This document shows positions 1-5,435 of a DNA stretch of 7,394 nucleotides, piece by piece. Within the stretch, counting starts at the first letter, position 1. Every line of letters begins with the position of its first letter. The notes beneath the pieces were generated by a model. It ran no database searches, had not been told where the DNA came from, and worked only from the letters and a program-made list of their open reading frames with translations. The stretch spans positions 1 through 7,394 of the forward strand of contig JAKAPV010000151.1 of assembly GCA_021806845.1 (NCBI GenBank), read 5' to 3'. The DNA is from Bacillota bacterium (GTDB taxonomy: Bacteria > Bacillota > Sulfobacillia > JAJZYS01 > JAJYTV01). Made by a program: the position numbers and the translations under genes.

Positions 1-254
1 TTCCGATCTGCCAGAGCGGCGTCGTCACCTTCAACCTCGAAGGCGTCCACGCGCATGACGTCGCGACCGCGCTCGACACCGAAGGGGTCTGCGTGCGAGC
101 GGGGCACCACTGCTGCCAGCCGCTGATGCGCAGGCTGGGCGCCGCCTCCACGGCTCGGGCGTCCGTCTACCTGTACAACGATGCAGAGGACGTCGAGCAG
201 ATGGTCGACGCACTCGTCAAGGCAAAGGAGTTCTTCCACCGTGTCGCTGGATGA
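1..254 (+). CDS. sufS: SufS cysteine desulfurase, C-terminal part (5' truncated by window)
   Basis: This is the last 83 residues of a group II cysteine desulfurase; the first complete codon is at 3 and the TGA is at 252-254. SufS is a PLP enzyme that takes sulfur from cysteine as a persulfide and hands it to SufU for iron-sulfur cluster assembly in the cytoplasm. The visible part contains the catalytic loop VRAGHHCCQPLM, with the persulfide-forming Cys at codon 111-113, followed by the family-typical STARASVYLYN stretch and an acidic C-terminal helix. An unusual detail is a second Cys immediately after the catalytic one, where Ala is common (GHHCAQP). The PLP lysine lies outside the window. 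The gene overlaps sufU by 14 nt, which fits translational coupling. The identification is firm from the active-site loop and the neighbours; the N-terminal part cannot be judged. Confidence 0.95.
   Translation, partial: PICQSGVVTFNLEGVHAHDVATALDTEGVCVRAGHHCCQPLMRRLGAASTARASVYLYNDAEDVEQMVDALVKAKEFFHRVAG
225..230 (+). promoter_or_regulatory. Shine-Dalgarno site of sufU, inside sufS
   Basis: AAGGAG lies 10 nt before GTG 241 within the last codons of sufS. It selects GTG 241 over the in-frame ATG at 181, which would add 20 low-quality residues to the SufU N-terminus. Confidence 0.7.
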
Positions 255-696
255 GGTCTACCGCCAGGTGATCATGGACCACTACCAAAACCCGCGCCAT
301 CGCGGGCACCTCGAGGAGCCGACCCTCAGCGTCGGACTCCACAACCCGACTTGCGGCGACGAGCTTCGGCTCGACCTCAAGGTCGACGGGGACGGCGTGG
401 TCCAGGATGCGGCGTTCGAGGGCCAGGGCTGCTCGATCAGCATGGCCGCGGCGTCCATGTTCACCGATGCGGTACGCGGCAAGAGCCTCGGCGAGGCGAA
501 CCGTATCGCCGAGTCGTTCAAAGACCTCCTCCTGCGGGGCGATACCGACCGCAGCATCCTCGGCGAGCTGGAAGCGCTCGAGGGTGTTTCCAAATTCCCG
601 GCGCGCGTAAAGTGCGCGACGCTTATCATGAACGCATTCGCGAAAGCTATGGAGAACGTTGCACAAAGGGGAGGGTCAGGCGATGTCCAAGCCTGA
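241..696 (+). CDS. sufU: SufU zinc-dependent sulfurtransferase / sulfur acceptor
   Basis: This encodes 151 residues, close to the usual SufU length. SufU takes the persulfide sulfur from SufS by a zinc-ligand swap and passes it to the SufBCD scaffold. The N-terminus VYRQVIMDHYQNPRHRG is typical of the IscU/SufU fold. The expected Zn ligands of the Gram-positive SufU family are present: Cys38 and Asp40 in NPTCGDEL, Cys64 in GQGCSIS, and Cys125 in FPARVKCATL. The insertion between the second and third Cys (about residues 75-115) is the feature that separates SufU from IscU. GTG 241 was chosen because it has a Shine-Dalgarno site and gives the family N-terminus. The start lies inside sufS and the stop inside sufB, with 14-nt overlaps on both sides, so the three genes are very probably co-translated. 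Function rests on the family and the conserved ligands. Confidence 0.96.
   Translation: MSLDEVYRQVIMDHYQNPRHRGHLEEPTLSVGLHNPTCGDELRLDLKVDGDGVVQDAAFEGQGCSISMAAASMFTDAVRGKSLGEANRIAESFKDLLLRGDTDRSILGELEALEGVSKFPARVKCATLIMNAFAKAMENVAQRGGSGDVQA
666..674 (+). promoter_or_regulatory. Shine-Dalgarno site of sufB, inside sufU
   Basis: AAGGGGAGG lies 8 nt before ATG 683, within the last codons of sufU. It supports ATG 683 over the in-frame TTG at 659, which would lie upstream of this site. Confidence 0.75.
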
Positions 697-2083
697 GATT
701 ACCGGCGTCGAGCAGTACCAGTACGGATTCCATGACAAGGACGTCTCGGTCTTCAACACCGGCAAGGGCCTGAGCCGCGAGGTCGTCGAGGAGATCTCCC
801 GGATGAAGGGCGAGCCGGACTGGATGCGCGAGTTCCGCCTGCGCAGCCTCGACATCTTCCAGGCAAAAGCGATGCCGAACTGGGGCGGCAACCTCTCCCG
901 GCTCGACTTCGACGATATCACCTACTACGTAAGGCCCTCCGACCAGAAGGGCCGGACGTGGGACGAAGTGCCCGCCGAGATCAAGGAGACATTCGAGAAG
1001 CTGGGCATCCCGGAGGCGGAACGCAAGTTCCTTGCCGGCGTGTCGGCACAGTACGACTCCGAGGTCGTCTACCATAACATCCGCAAGGATCTCGAGGAGA
1101 TGGGCATCATCTTCCTCGACACCGACTCCGCGCTGCGCGAATACCCCGACCTCTTCCGCGAATACTTCGGCACGATCGTACCGCCGGAGGACAACAAGTT
1201 CGCTGCCCTCAACTCCGCCGTCTGGTCGGGTGGCAGCTTCATCTACGTACCGAAGGGCGTCCAGGCGAAGGTTCCGCTGCAGGCCTACTTCCGGATCAAT
1301 GCTGCCCAGATGGGGCAGTTCGAGCGCACGCTGATCATCGTCGATGAAGGCGCCATGGTGCACTACGTCGAGGGCTGCACCGCGCCGATCTACTCCGAGT
1401 CGAGCCTGCACTCCGCGGTCGTCGAGATCGTGGTGAAGAAGGGCGGGCGCTGCCGCTACACGACGATCCAAAACTGGGCGCCGAACGTCTACAACCTCGT
1501 GACGAAGCGCGCGGTCGCGCACGAGCGCGCCACGATGGAGTGGATCGACGGCAACATCGGATCGCAGCTCACCATGAAGTACCCCTCGGTCTACATGGTC
1601 GGCGAGGGCGCGCACGCGCACGTCCTCTCGATCGCGGTCGCCGGCAAGGGCCAGCACCAGGACGCCGGCGCGAAGGCGATGCACCTTGCCCCGAACACCA
1701 CGTCCACGATCATCTCGAAGTCCATCTCGCGCGCCGGCGGGCGTACCACGTACCGCGGACTCGTCCACTTCGGCGAGAACGTCAAGGGCTCCAAGGCGAA
1801 GGTCAACTGCGACACGCTGATCTTCGACGACGGATCGAAGGCGGACACGATCCCGGTCAACGAAGTGCTCGACAACCGCGTGACCATGGAACACGAGGCG
1901 ACCGTCTCCAAGGTCTCCGAGGAGCAGCTCTTCTACCTCAAGAGCCGCGGCCTCTCGGAGGAGGAGGCGACCCGCATGATCGTGATGGGCTTTATCGAGC
2001 CCTTCACGAAGGAACTGCCGATGGAGTACGCCGTCGAGATGAACCGCCTGATCAAGCTCGAGATGGTTGGTTCGGTCGGCTAG
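683..2083 (+). CDS. sufB: SufB, Fe-S cluster assembly scaffold subunit
   Basis: This encodes 466 residues, the normal size of SufB. SufB is the beta-helix subunit of the SufBC2D scaffold complex on which new iron-sulfur clusters are assembled in the cytoplasm. Visible family landmarks are the N-terminal YQYGFHDKD and TYYVRPSD segments, YVEGCTAP around Cys232, TTIQNW, and the C-terminal core with KVNCDTLIF and MEHEATVSK. Cys376 and Glu405 are 29 residues apart, matching the spacing of E. coli SufB Cys405 and Glu434, which are implicated in sulfur transfer and cluster formation; His404 precedes Glu405 as in that protein. A SufD paralogue is unlikely because the EHEA signature and the N-terminal domain are those of SufB. 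sufC and sufD are not in the window; the B. subtilis order sufCDSUB predicts them upstream. The gene overlaps sufU by 14 nt, and the Rieske gene's ribosome site begins in its stop codon. Confidence 0.98.
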   Translation: MSKPEITGVEQYQYGFHDKDVSVFNTGKGLSREVVEEISRMKGEPDWMREFRLRSLDIFQAKAMPNWGGNLSRLDFDDITYYVRPSDQKGRTWDEVPAEIKETFEKLGIPEAERKFLAGVSAQYDSEVVYHNIRKDLEEMGIIFLDTDSALREYPDLFREYFGTIVPPEDNKFAALNSAVWSGGSFIYVPKGVQAKVPLQAYFRINAAQMGQFERTLIIVDEGAMVHYVEGCTAPIYSESSLHSAVVEIVVKKGGRCRYTTIQNWAPNVYNLVTKRAVAHERATMEWIDGNIGSQLTMKYPSVYMVGEGAHAHVLSIAVAGKGQHQDAGAKAMHLAPNTTSTIISKSISRAGGRTTYRGLVHFGENVKGSKAKVNCDTLIFDDGSKADTIPVNEVLDNRVTMEHEATVSKVSEEQLFYLKSRGLSEEEATRMIVMGFIEPFTKELPMEYAVEMNRLIKLEMVGSVG

Positions 2084-2087
2084 GAGG
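2082..2087 (+). promoter_or_regulatory. Shine-Dalgarno site of the Rieske gene, overlapping the sufB stop
   Basis: AGGAGG shares two bases with the sufB TAG (2081-2083) and lies 6 nt before TTG 2094. It decides the otherwise unobvious TTG start and suggests that ribosomes ending sufB can restart directly on the next gene. Confidence 0.75.
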
Positions 2088-2093
2088 ATATCC

Positions 2094-2423
2094 TTGGAGT
2101 ACTTTGCGGTGTGCCCAGAGCAGGAAATTCCAGAAGGGCAGGGAACGCTTCGCCAGGTGGCCGGCGAACGTCTCGCCTTCTTCCGGATCAACGGCGAACT
2201 CTTCTGCATTGATGACACGTGCACTCACGCACTCGCCTCGCTTTCCGCAGGTCAGGTCGGAGGACGCACGGTGACGTGCCCGCTCCACGGGGGCCAGTTC
2301 GACATCCCCACCGGCAAGCCCGTACGGCTCCCGGTAACGGCGCCGGTGGCAACCCACCCAGTCGAGATTCGCGGCGGCCAGTTGTTTGTCGGTCTCGAGG
2401 AAGAGGCTGAAGACGATTACTAG
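2094..2423 (+). CDS. Rieske [2Fe-2S] ferredoxin, oxygenase-type small protein
   Basis: This encodes 109 residues with a TTG start. The Rieske ligands are clear: Cys43-x-His45 and, after 16 residues, Cys62-x2-His65 (CTH and CPLH), followed by GGQFDIPTGKP, a standard Rieske fold continuation. The length matches soluble Rieske ferredoxins of the aromatic-dioxygenase or NirD type, with no membrane anchor and no catalytic oxygenase domain. Such proteins carry one electron between a reductase and an oxygenase. No reductase or oxygenase gene is in the window, so its partner is unknown. Its position 10 nt after sufB and before an Rrf2 regulator suggests a role linked to cluster assembly or redox supply, but that is inference from context. 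An alternative reading is a housekeeping client of the Suf machinery that simply shares the transcript. Confidence 0.92.
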   Translation: MEYFAVCPEQEIPEGQGTLRQVAGERLAFFRINGELFCIDDTCTHALASLSAGQVGGRTVTCPLHGGQFDIPTGKPVRLPVTAPVATHPVEIRGGQLFVGLEEEAEDDY

Positions 2424-2438
2424 AAGGGAGGATTTGCG

Positions 2439-2867
2439 ATGCGTTTGTCATCTCGCAGCGAGTACGGCCTTCGGGCGCTCGTGGCGCTTGCCCATCGAGA
2501 CAACGCGCTGCCGGTGCCGCTGCGGCTGATCGCAGAAGAGGAAAACATCTCCGAGCAGTACCTGGAGCAGATCTTCGTCGAGCTGCGGCGCGCAGGCTTC
2601 GTTAGCAGCGTGCGGGGCGCGAAGGGCGGCTACCGGCTCGCGCGCGACCCCGAGTCCATCGTTGTGGGTGACGTGGTGCGCCTTCTCGAGGGCACGCTCG
2701 CGCCGATGGACTGCCTGACCGAAGACAGTCGCCCTTGCGTGCACGAAGAGGGCTGCAGGACACGCCTCGTGTGGCAGCGAATCCAGTCGTCGATCGAGGA
2801 CGCGCTCGGAAGCATGACGCTCGCCGAAGCGGCCGGGGCGCCGCTGCCGGCGCGAGCCGCCAACTAG
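2439..2867 (+). CDS. Rrf2-family transcription regulator, IscR-like
   Basis: This encodes 142 residues. The N-terminal winged helix-turn-helix (about residues 1-80) shows the family pattern: RSEYGLRALVALA, then LRLIAEEENISEQYLEQIF as recognition helix, then VSSVRGAKGGYRLAR as wing. Cys92, Cys100 and Cys106 in the following linker match the position of the [2Fe-2S] ligands of IscR, though the spacing here is CX7CX5C rather than the CX5CX5C of E. coli IscR. A cluster-sensing repressor or activator of the preceding suf genes is the likely role; the DNA target is not visible because the operon promoter lies outside the window. A CymR-type regulator is less likely because CymR lacks these cysteines. 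AGGGAGG at 2425-2431, 7 nt before ATG, supports the start. The gene sits 15 nt behind the Rieske gene, so it is probably the last gene of the operon. Confidence 0.93.
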   Translation: MRLSSRSEYGLRALVALAHRDNALPVPLRLIAEEENISEQYLEQIFVELRRAGFVSSVRGAKGGYRLARDPESIVVGDVVRLLEGTLAPMDCLTEDSRPCVHEEGCRTRLVWQRIQSSIEDALGSMTLAEAAGAPLPARAAN

Positions 2868-2880
2868 TTCGAGGCATTGC

Positions 2881-2917
2881 GCGGGGGCCTGCCGGATGCG
2901 TCCGGCCTGGCCCCCGC
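2881..2917 (+). terminator. Strong GC hairpin after the suf operon, probable terminator
   Basis: GCGGGGGCC (2881-2889) pairs with GGCCCCCGC (2909-2917). Inside it GCCGGA (2891-2896) pairs with TCCGGC (2901-2906) around a TGCG loop, leaving a small 1x2 internal bulge. Only scattered Ts follow (TTCGCTGTT), so it is not a textbook rho-independent site. It starts 14 nt after the Rrf2 stop and ends 10 nt before the next gene's Shine-Dalgarno site. It may end the suf transcript, or only reduce readthrough into the peptidase gene. Confidence 0.6.
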
Positions 2918-2939
2918 TTCGCTGTTAGGAGGAGAGAAG

Positions 2940-4007
2940 ATGTCTCAGCGAGCGCGGCTGCGCGACCTTGGCATTCCCGTGGGCGTGCTGGAGCCGGGGC
3001 CGCTCAACGCGATCACCGACGTGCCGGGCGTCCGCGTCGGGCATATAACGCTCAATCATGCAGCGGGCTACGAAGCATCCGTCTGCACCGGCGTCACCGC
3101 GATTCTGCCGCGCAGCGGGGATGTCTTCCACCGCAAGTGCACCGCCGCGAGCCACGTCATCAACGGCTTCGGGAAGACCGCCGGCCTTGTGCAGCTCGAC
3201 GAGCTCGGGCAGCTCGAGTCCCCGATCCTCCTCACGAACACGATGAGCGTCGGTGCGGCGCTCGAGGGCGGCCTGCGCTACCTGATGCTGCAGGACGAGC
3301 GCATCGGCGGTGCGGCGCCCGTGCCGAACGTGGTCGTGGGCGAGTGCAACGACGGCTATCTCAACGACATGCGCGCCATGTCGGTGCGGCCGCGCCACGT
3401 CATCGCGGCGATCGACGCGGCCTCGGGCGGACCGGTTGCGGAGGGCGCGGTCGGGGCCGGGACCGGCATGCGCTGCTGCGGCTGGAAGGGCGGCATCGGC
3501 ACCGCATCCCGTCGCGTCGCCGGGACGCGCTACACCCTGGGCGTGCTGGTGCTCTCGAACTTCGGCGGCGCGGCGGATCTCACGATCCTCGGAGTGCCGG
3601 TCGGCAGGCAGCTTCGGCCAGACCAGCCGCTGCCGCAGGACGGTTCGATCATCATGGTGGTCGGCACAGACCTCCCGTGGGATGCGCTGGCGCTGCGGCG
3701 CCTTGCGGCCCGCACCGCGTTCGGCCTTGCGCGCACCGGCTCTGTGGCCTCGCACGGGAGCGGCGATATCGCGATCGCGTTCTCGACCGCGGAGACGCAG
3801 CGCCCGCCGTACGCGGACGGCGGGCGGCTGGCGACCGAAGCCTTCCACGCGGTCGCGGAGGCGACCGAGGAGGCGATCCTCAATGCCCTCACACAAGCGG
3901 AGACAACCACCGGACGCGGCGGCCGCACGGTTCCCGCGCTGCCGCTCGCGGAGACGCTCGCCCTCTTGCAGGGCGACGACGGGGAGCAGGAGGACGAGGA
4001 CGCGTGA
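2940..4007 (+). CDS. P1/DmpA-family (S58) self-processing aminopeptidase
   Basis: This encodes 355 residues, similar to DmpA (about 375). Family S58 contains N-terminal nucleophile enzymes that cleave themselves into two chains and then release N-terminal amino acids (DmpA), beta-amino acids (BapA) or nylon oligomers (NylC). The expected self-cleavage site is Gly235-Ser236 in QDGSIIMVVGTD, which makes Ser236 the nucleophile. Asn207 in LSNFGG and Ser274 with Asp276 in SHGSGD lie at spacings close to DmpA/BapA Asn218, Ser288 and residue 290. The N-terminal ITDVPGVRVGH and the GGIGTASR glycine loop are further family marks. The substrate cannot be predicted. There is no signal peptide, so it is probably cytoplasmic, and the C-terminus is an acidic tail (about 10 residues). 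ATG 2940 is chosen because AGGAGG (2927-2932) precedes it by 7 nt. The stop overlaps the start of the phosphatase gene (GTGA), so the two are probably co-translated. Confidence 0.93.
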   Translation: MSQRARLRDLGIPVGVLEPGPLNAITDVPGVRVGHITLNHAAGYEASVCTGVTAILPRSGDVFHRKCTAASHVINGFGKTAGLVQLDELGQLESPILLTNTMSVGAALEGGLRYLMLQDERIGGAAPVPNVVVGECNDGYLNDMRAMSVRPRHVIAAIDAASGGPVAEGAVGAGTGMRCCGWKGGIGTASRRVAGTRYTLGVLVLSNFGGAADLTILGVPVGRQLRPDQPLPQDGSIIMVVGTDLPWDALALRRLAARTAFGLARTGSVASHGSGDIAIAFSTAETQRPPYADGGRLATEAFHAVAEATEEAILNALTQAETTTGRGGRTVPALPLAETLALLQGDDGEQEDEDA

Positions 4008-4532
4008 AGATCTACCTCCTTCGCCACTGCGCCGCTGCCGGGCAGGCGCCAAAGGCGCCGCTCACGGATGCGGGGCGGCGCCAGGCGGAGGAGCTTGGGG
4101 CCCGGCTCGGGGGTGTGGGGATCGAGGCGATCGTCTCGAGCCCATTCCTGCGCGCGCGGCAAAGCGCAGAGCCTCTGGCGCGCCGGTTCGGCATCGCGGT
4201 GCAGATTGACGGGAGGCTCTCAGAGCGAGTTCTGAGCAGCGGCGCACTCCCGGACTGGCAGGACGCGCTCCGGCGCACGTTCTCGGACCCTGATCTCTCG
4301 TTTCCGGGCGGAGAGAGCAGCCGCACGGCGACCGCACGGGCCCTTGCGGCATTGCTCGACCTCCACTGGCCCGTCCGTCGCCGCCATCGTCACCCATGGC
4401 AACCTCCTCGCGCTGATCCTTCGCTCCTACGATCCCTCGTTCGGGTATGCAGAGTGGCAGGCCCTGCGCAATCCAGACTGCTACATCGTTGCGGATGTCG
4501 GAACCGGCACCGCGGTGGCGCGCGCCTGGTAG
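4004..4532 (+). pseudogene. Histidine phosphatase (SixA/phosphoglycerate-mutase-like), frameshifted
   Basis: The first part (from GTG 4004) reads KIYLLRHCAAAGQ, with the nucleophile His8 in an RHC motif. It continues with SSPFLRARQSAEPLA (likely phosphate-binding Arg50), DGRLSE with Glu74, and FPGGESS. From about 4373 the homologous sequence continues one frame over as VAAIVTHGNLLALIL, which carries the second catalytic His, and ends at TAG 4530-4532. Removing one C from the CCC at 4370-4372 joins the halves as HWPSVAAIVTHGN and gives about 175 residues, a normal length. In the uninterrupted frame the protein loses the THGN half and runs on to about 4597, so it should be inactive. A sequencing error, a real mutation or a +1 frameshift are all possible. 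The family acts on phosphohistidine or small phosphoesters; the substrate is unknown. Its start overlaps the peptidase stop by 4 nt. Confidence 0.85.
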
Positions 4533-4542
4533 GAGCACAGGG

Positions 4543-4584
4543 CAAGGGGAGTCCGGCACGGAGCGGCTTCCCTTGGACATTTTT
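4543..4584 (+). terminator. Rho-independent terminator after the phosphatase gene
   Basis: CAAGGGGAGTC (4543-4553) pairs with GGCTTCCCTTG (4565-4575) over 11 positions, two of them G-U wobbles, with an 11-nt loop. TTTTT (4580-4584) follows after four bases. It lies 11 nt after the TAG at 4532. On the opposite strand the wobbles become A-C mismatches and no T-run follows, so it works mainly for the + strand. Confidence 0.75.
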
Positions 4585-4646
4585 CGGGACGCTCTGATCA
4601 AGAACTGTGTGGGTTCAAAGGCGCGCAAGGGCAGCCCGTTTCTCCG

Positions 4647-5075
4647 CTACTGCCTCACAAGTTGGTCGCTCTTGACGTAAAACACGTAAGATGCTCCATC
4701 CTTTGCCATTAAGACCGCCTGGTTCCCAGCAAAAGATACAAGCTGTAAAGGACCATCTTCCTTCTTTGTGGCGAATATGCCAATCGTTTGGGACGTTTTC
4801 AGGTTGTAAGCAATGACGATGCCTTGCGAGGGATTCGAGTCAGCGTAGCCTGCACACATGTATTGGGGTGTTGCCACCCAGCAGCTCCCTGTAGTGTAGC
4901 CTGGCACTGGATGCTTGACCGTAAACACAGTAGCACCAGGCATTATAGGTGGGGAATTATTAGCGGTCCCAGTTTTTACAATATGCTTTTGCGGGCTCGG
5001 GGGCTGGTGGATGCCACAGCCGACTCCGAAAATGCTGATCATCGCGACAACGCACTGTAATATTCGTCTGTTCAT
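4647..5075 (-). CDS. Small exported protein, putative lipoprotein, unknown function
   Basis: This encodes 142 residues. I do not recognise the family. The N-terminus has two Arg, then a hydrophobic stretch ending FGVGCG. Cys20 could be lipid-modified, but Gly at -3 makes the lipobox weak, so either a lipoprotein or a plain signal-peptide protein is possible. The next 30 residues are Pro/Ser/Asn/Thr-rich, like a surface tether. The remainder is rich in short beta-type segments such as VIAYNLKTSQTIGIFA and ASYVFYVKSD, with two more cysteines (SCWVATPQYMCAGY) that could form a disulfide. The start is well supported: AGGAGG on the minus strand (5083-5088) lies 7 nt before ATG. Base composition is about 45% G+C against about 70% in neighbours, and codon third positions are not GC-biased, which suggests recent transfer. 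A TTGAGT/TATGCT pair with 16-nt spacing (5122-5095) lies upstream, but would leave only a very short leader, so I do not call it a promoter. The gene runs opposite to both flanking operons. Confidence 0.75.
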   Translation of the reverse strand: MNRRILQCVVAMISIFGVGCGIHQPPSPQKHIVKTGTANNSPPIMPGATVFTVKHPVPGYTTGSCWVATPQYMCAGYADSNPSQGIVIAYNLKTSQTIGIFATKKEDGPLQLVSFAGNQAVLMAKDGASYVFYVKSDQLVRQ

Positions 5076-5435
5076 TATCTATCCTCCTATTTCCAGCATA
5101 CTCCAATTCATTACAGACTCAACTCTAAAGTAGTTTTTTCGTTGTGGTAAATACCGTGGGCAGGTGGCTGTGATCCGAGAAGCGGTTGGCCACTAGGGGC
5201 ACTATGGGACGCGGTATCATGTTCATGGCATCCTGACGCAAAAACCATACCAACGTAAATGCCTACCACAGCCGCTTGAAGCGATGGATTCGCTGCAATT
5301 GCCACGACTTGCCGCCCCAGGAGTCAGTATACTCAATTCCCAGGGTTCCCCACCCAGAGTTTGAACAGAGCGTTTCGGGAAGCGCGGGAGAAACAGGCTC
5401 GCCCAGTCGTAGTAGAGGCAGGGGGCGAGGCGCAG
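5076..5435. other. Low-GC spacer between the lipoprotein gene and the sigma factor
   Basis: This is about 360 nt between divergent genes. The first part (5090-5150) is about 40% G+C, and composition rises to the host level by about 5390. Apart from the weak minus-strand frame 5111-5305 I see no convincing gene. A TATACT at 5328-5333 resembles a -10 box facing the sigma factor, but no good -35 element sits at the right distance. No terminal inverted repeats or target duplications marking an insertion were visible by eye. Confidence 0.5.
5111..5305 (-). CDS. Possible second small lipoprotein or remnant, low support
   Basis: This is an open frame of 64 codons with a GTG start, 35 nt upstream of the preceding minus-strand gene and in the same direction. 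It encodes a hydrophobic stretch ending VFASGC, an acceptable lipobox, then a short His/Ser/Pro-rich tail. Against it, there is no positive charge before the hydrophobic stretch, no convincing Shine-Dalgarno site precedes GTG 5305 (only a GGGG about 10 nt upstream), and the predicted mature part is only about 38 residues. An in-frame CTG further upstream would add two basic or polar residues (GRQ). It may be a degraded lipoprotein gene belonging to the same low-GC insert, or chance. Confidence 0.25.
   Translation of the reverse strand: MAIAANPSLQAAVVGIYVGMVFASGCHEHDTASHSAPSGQPLLGSQPPAHGIYHNEKTTLELSL

Noticed and set aside
181..240. ATG 181 as the start of SufU
   Set aside because: The 20 extra residues are a Ser/Arg-rich shadow of sufS. 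GTG 241 has the ribosome site and gives the family N-terminus.
647..2224. Long minus-strand open frame (about 525 codons) opposite sufB
   Set aside because: SufB is unmistakable on the + strand. Antisense frames stay open in high-GC genes because stop codons are rare; the translation is a low-complexity Arg/Leu/Asp/Val-rich shadow without a family match.
2877..2939. TTG 2877 as the start of the peptidase
   Set aside because: The extension would run through the GC hairpin. ATG 2940 has AGGAGG at the right distance and begins the family N-terminus.
2735..4003. Upstream extension of the phosphatase frame through the Rrf2 and peptidase genes
   Set aside because: It is the +2 shadow of two certain genes, very Arg/Ala-rich. 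The phosphatase homology begins exactly at GTG 4004, which overlaps the peptidase stop.
2925..4052. Long minus-strand open frame (about 375 codons) opposite the peptidase
   Set aside because: It is an Arg-rich antisense shadow of the S58 peptidase, with no recognisable motif.
4610..4640. GGTTCAAAGG resembling a tRNA T-loop
   Set aside because: No acceptor, D or anticodon stems can be formed around it.
5095..5122. TTGAGT-16 nt-TATGCT as promoter of the minus-strand lipoprotein gene
   Set aside because: The implied transcript start would fall at the edge of the Shine-Dalgarno site, leaving about 13 nt of leader. The boxes are only partial matches in AT-rich DNA.
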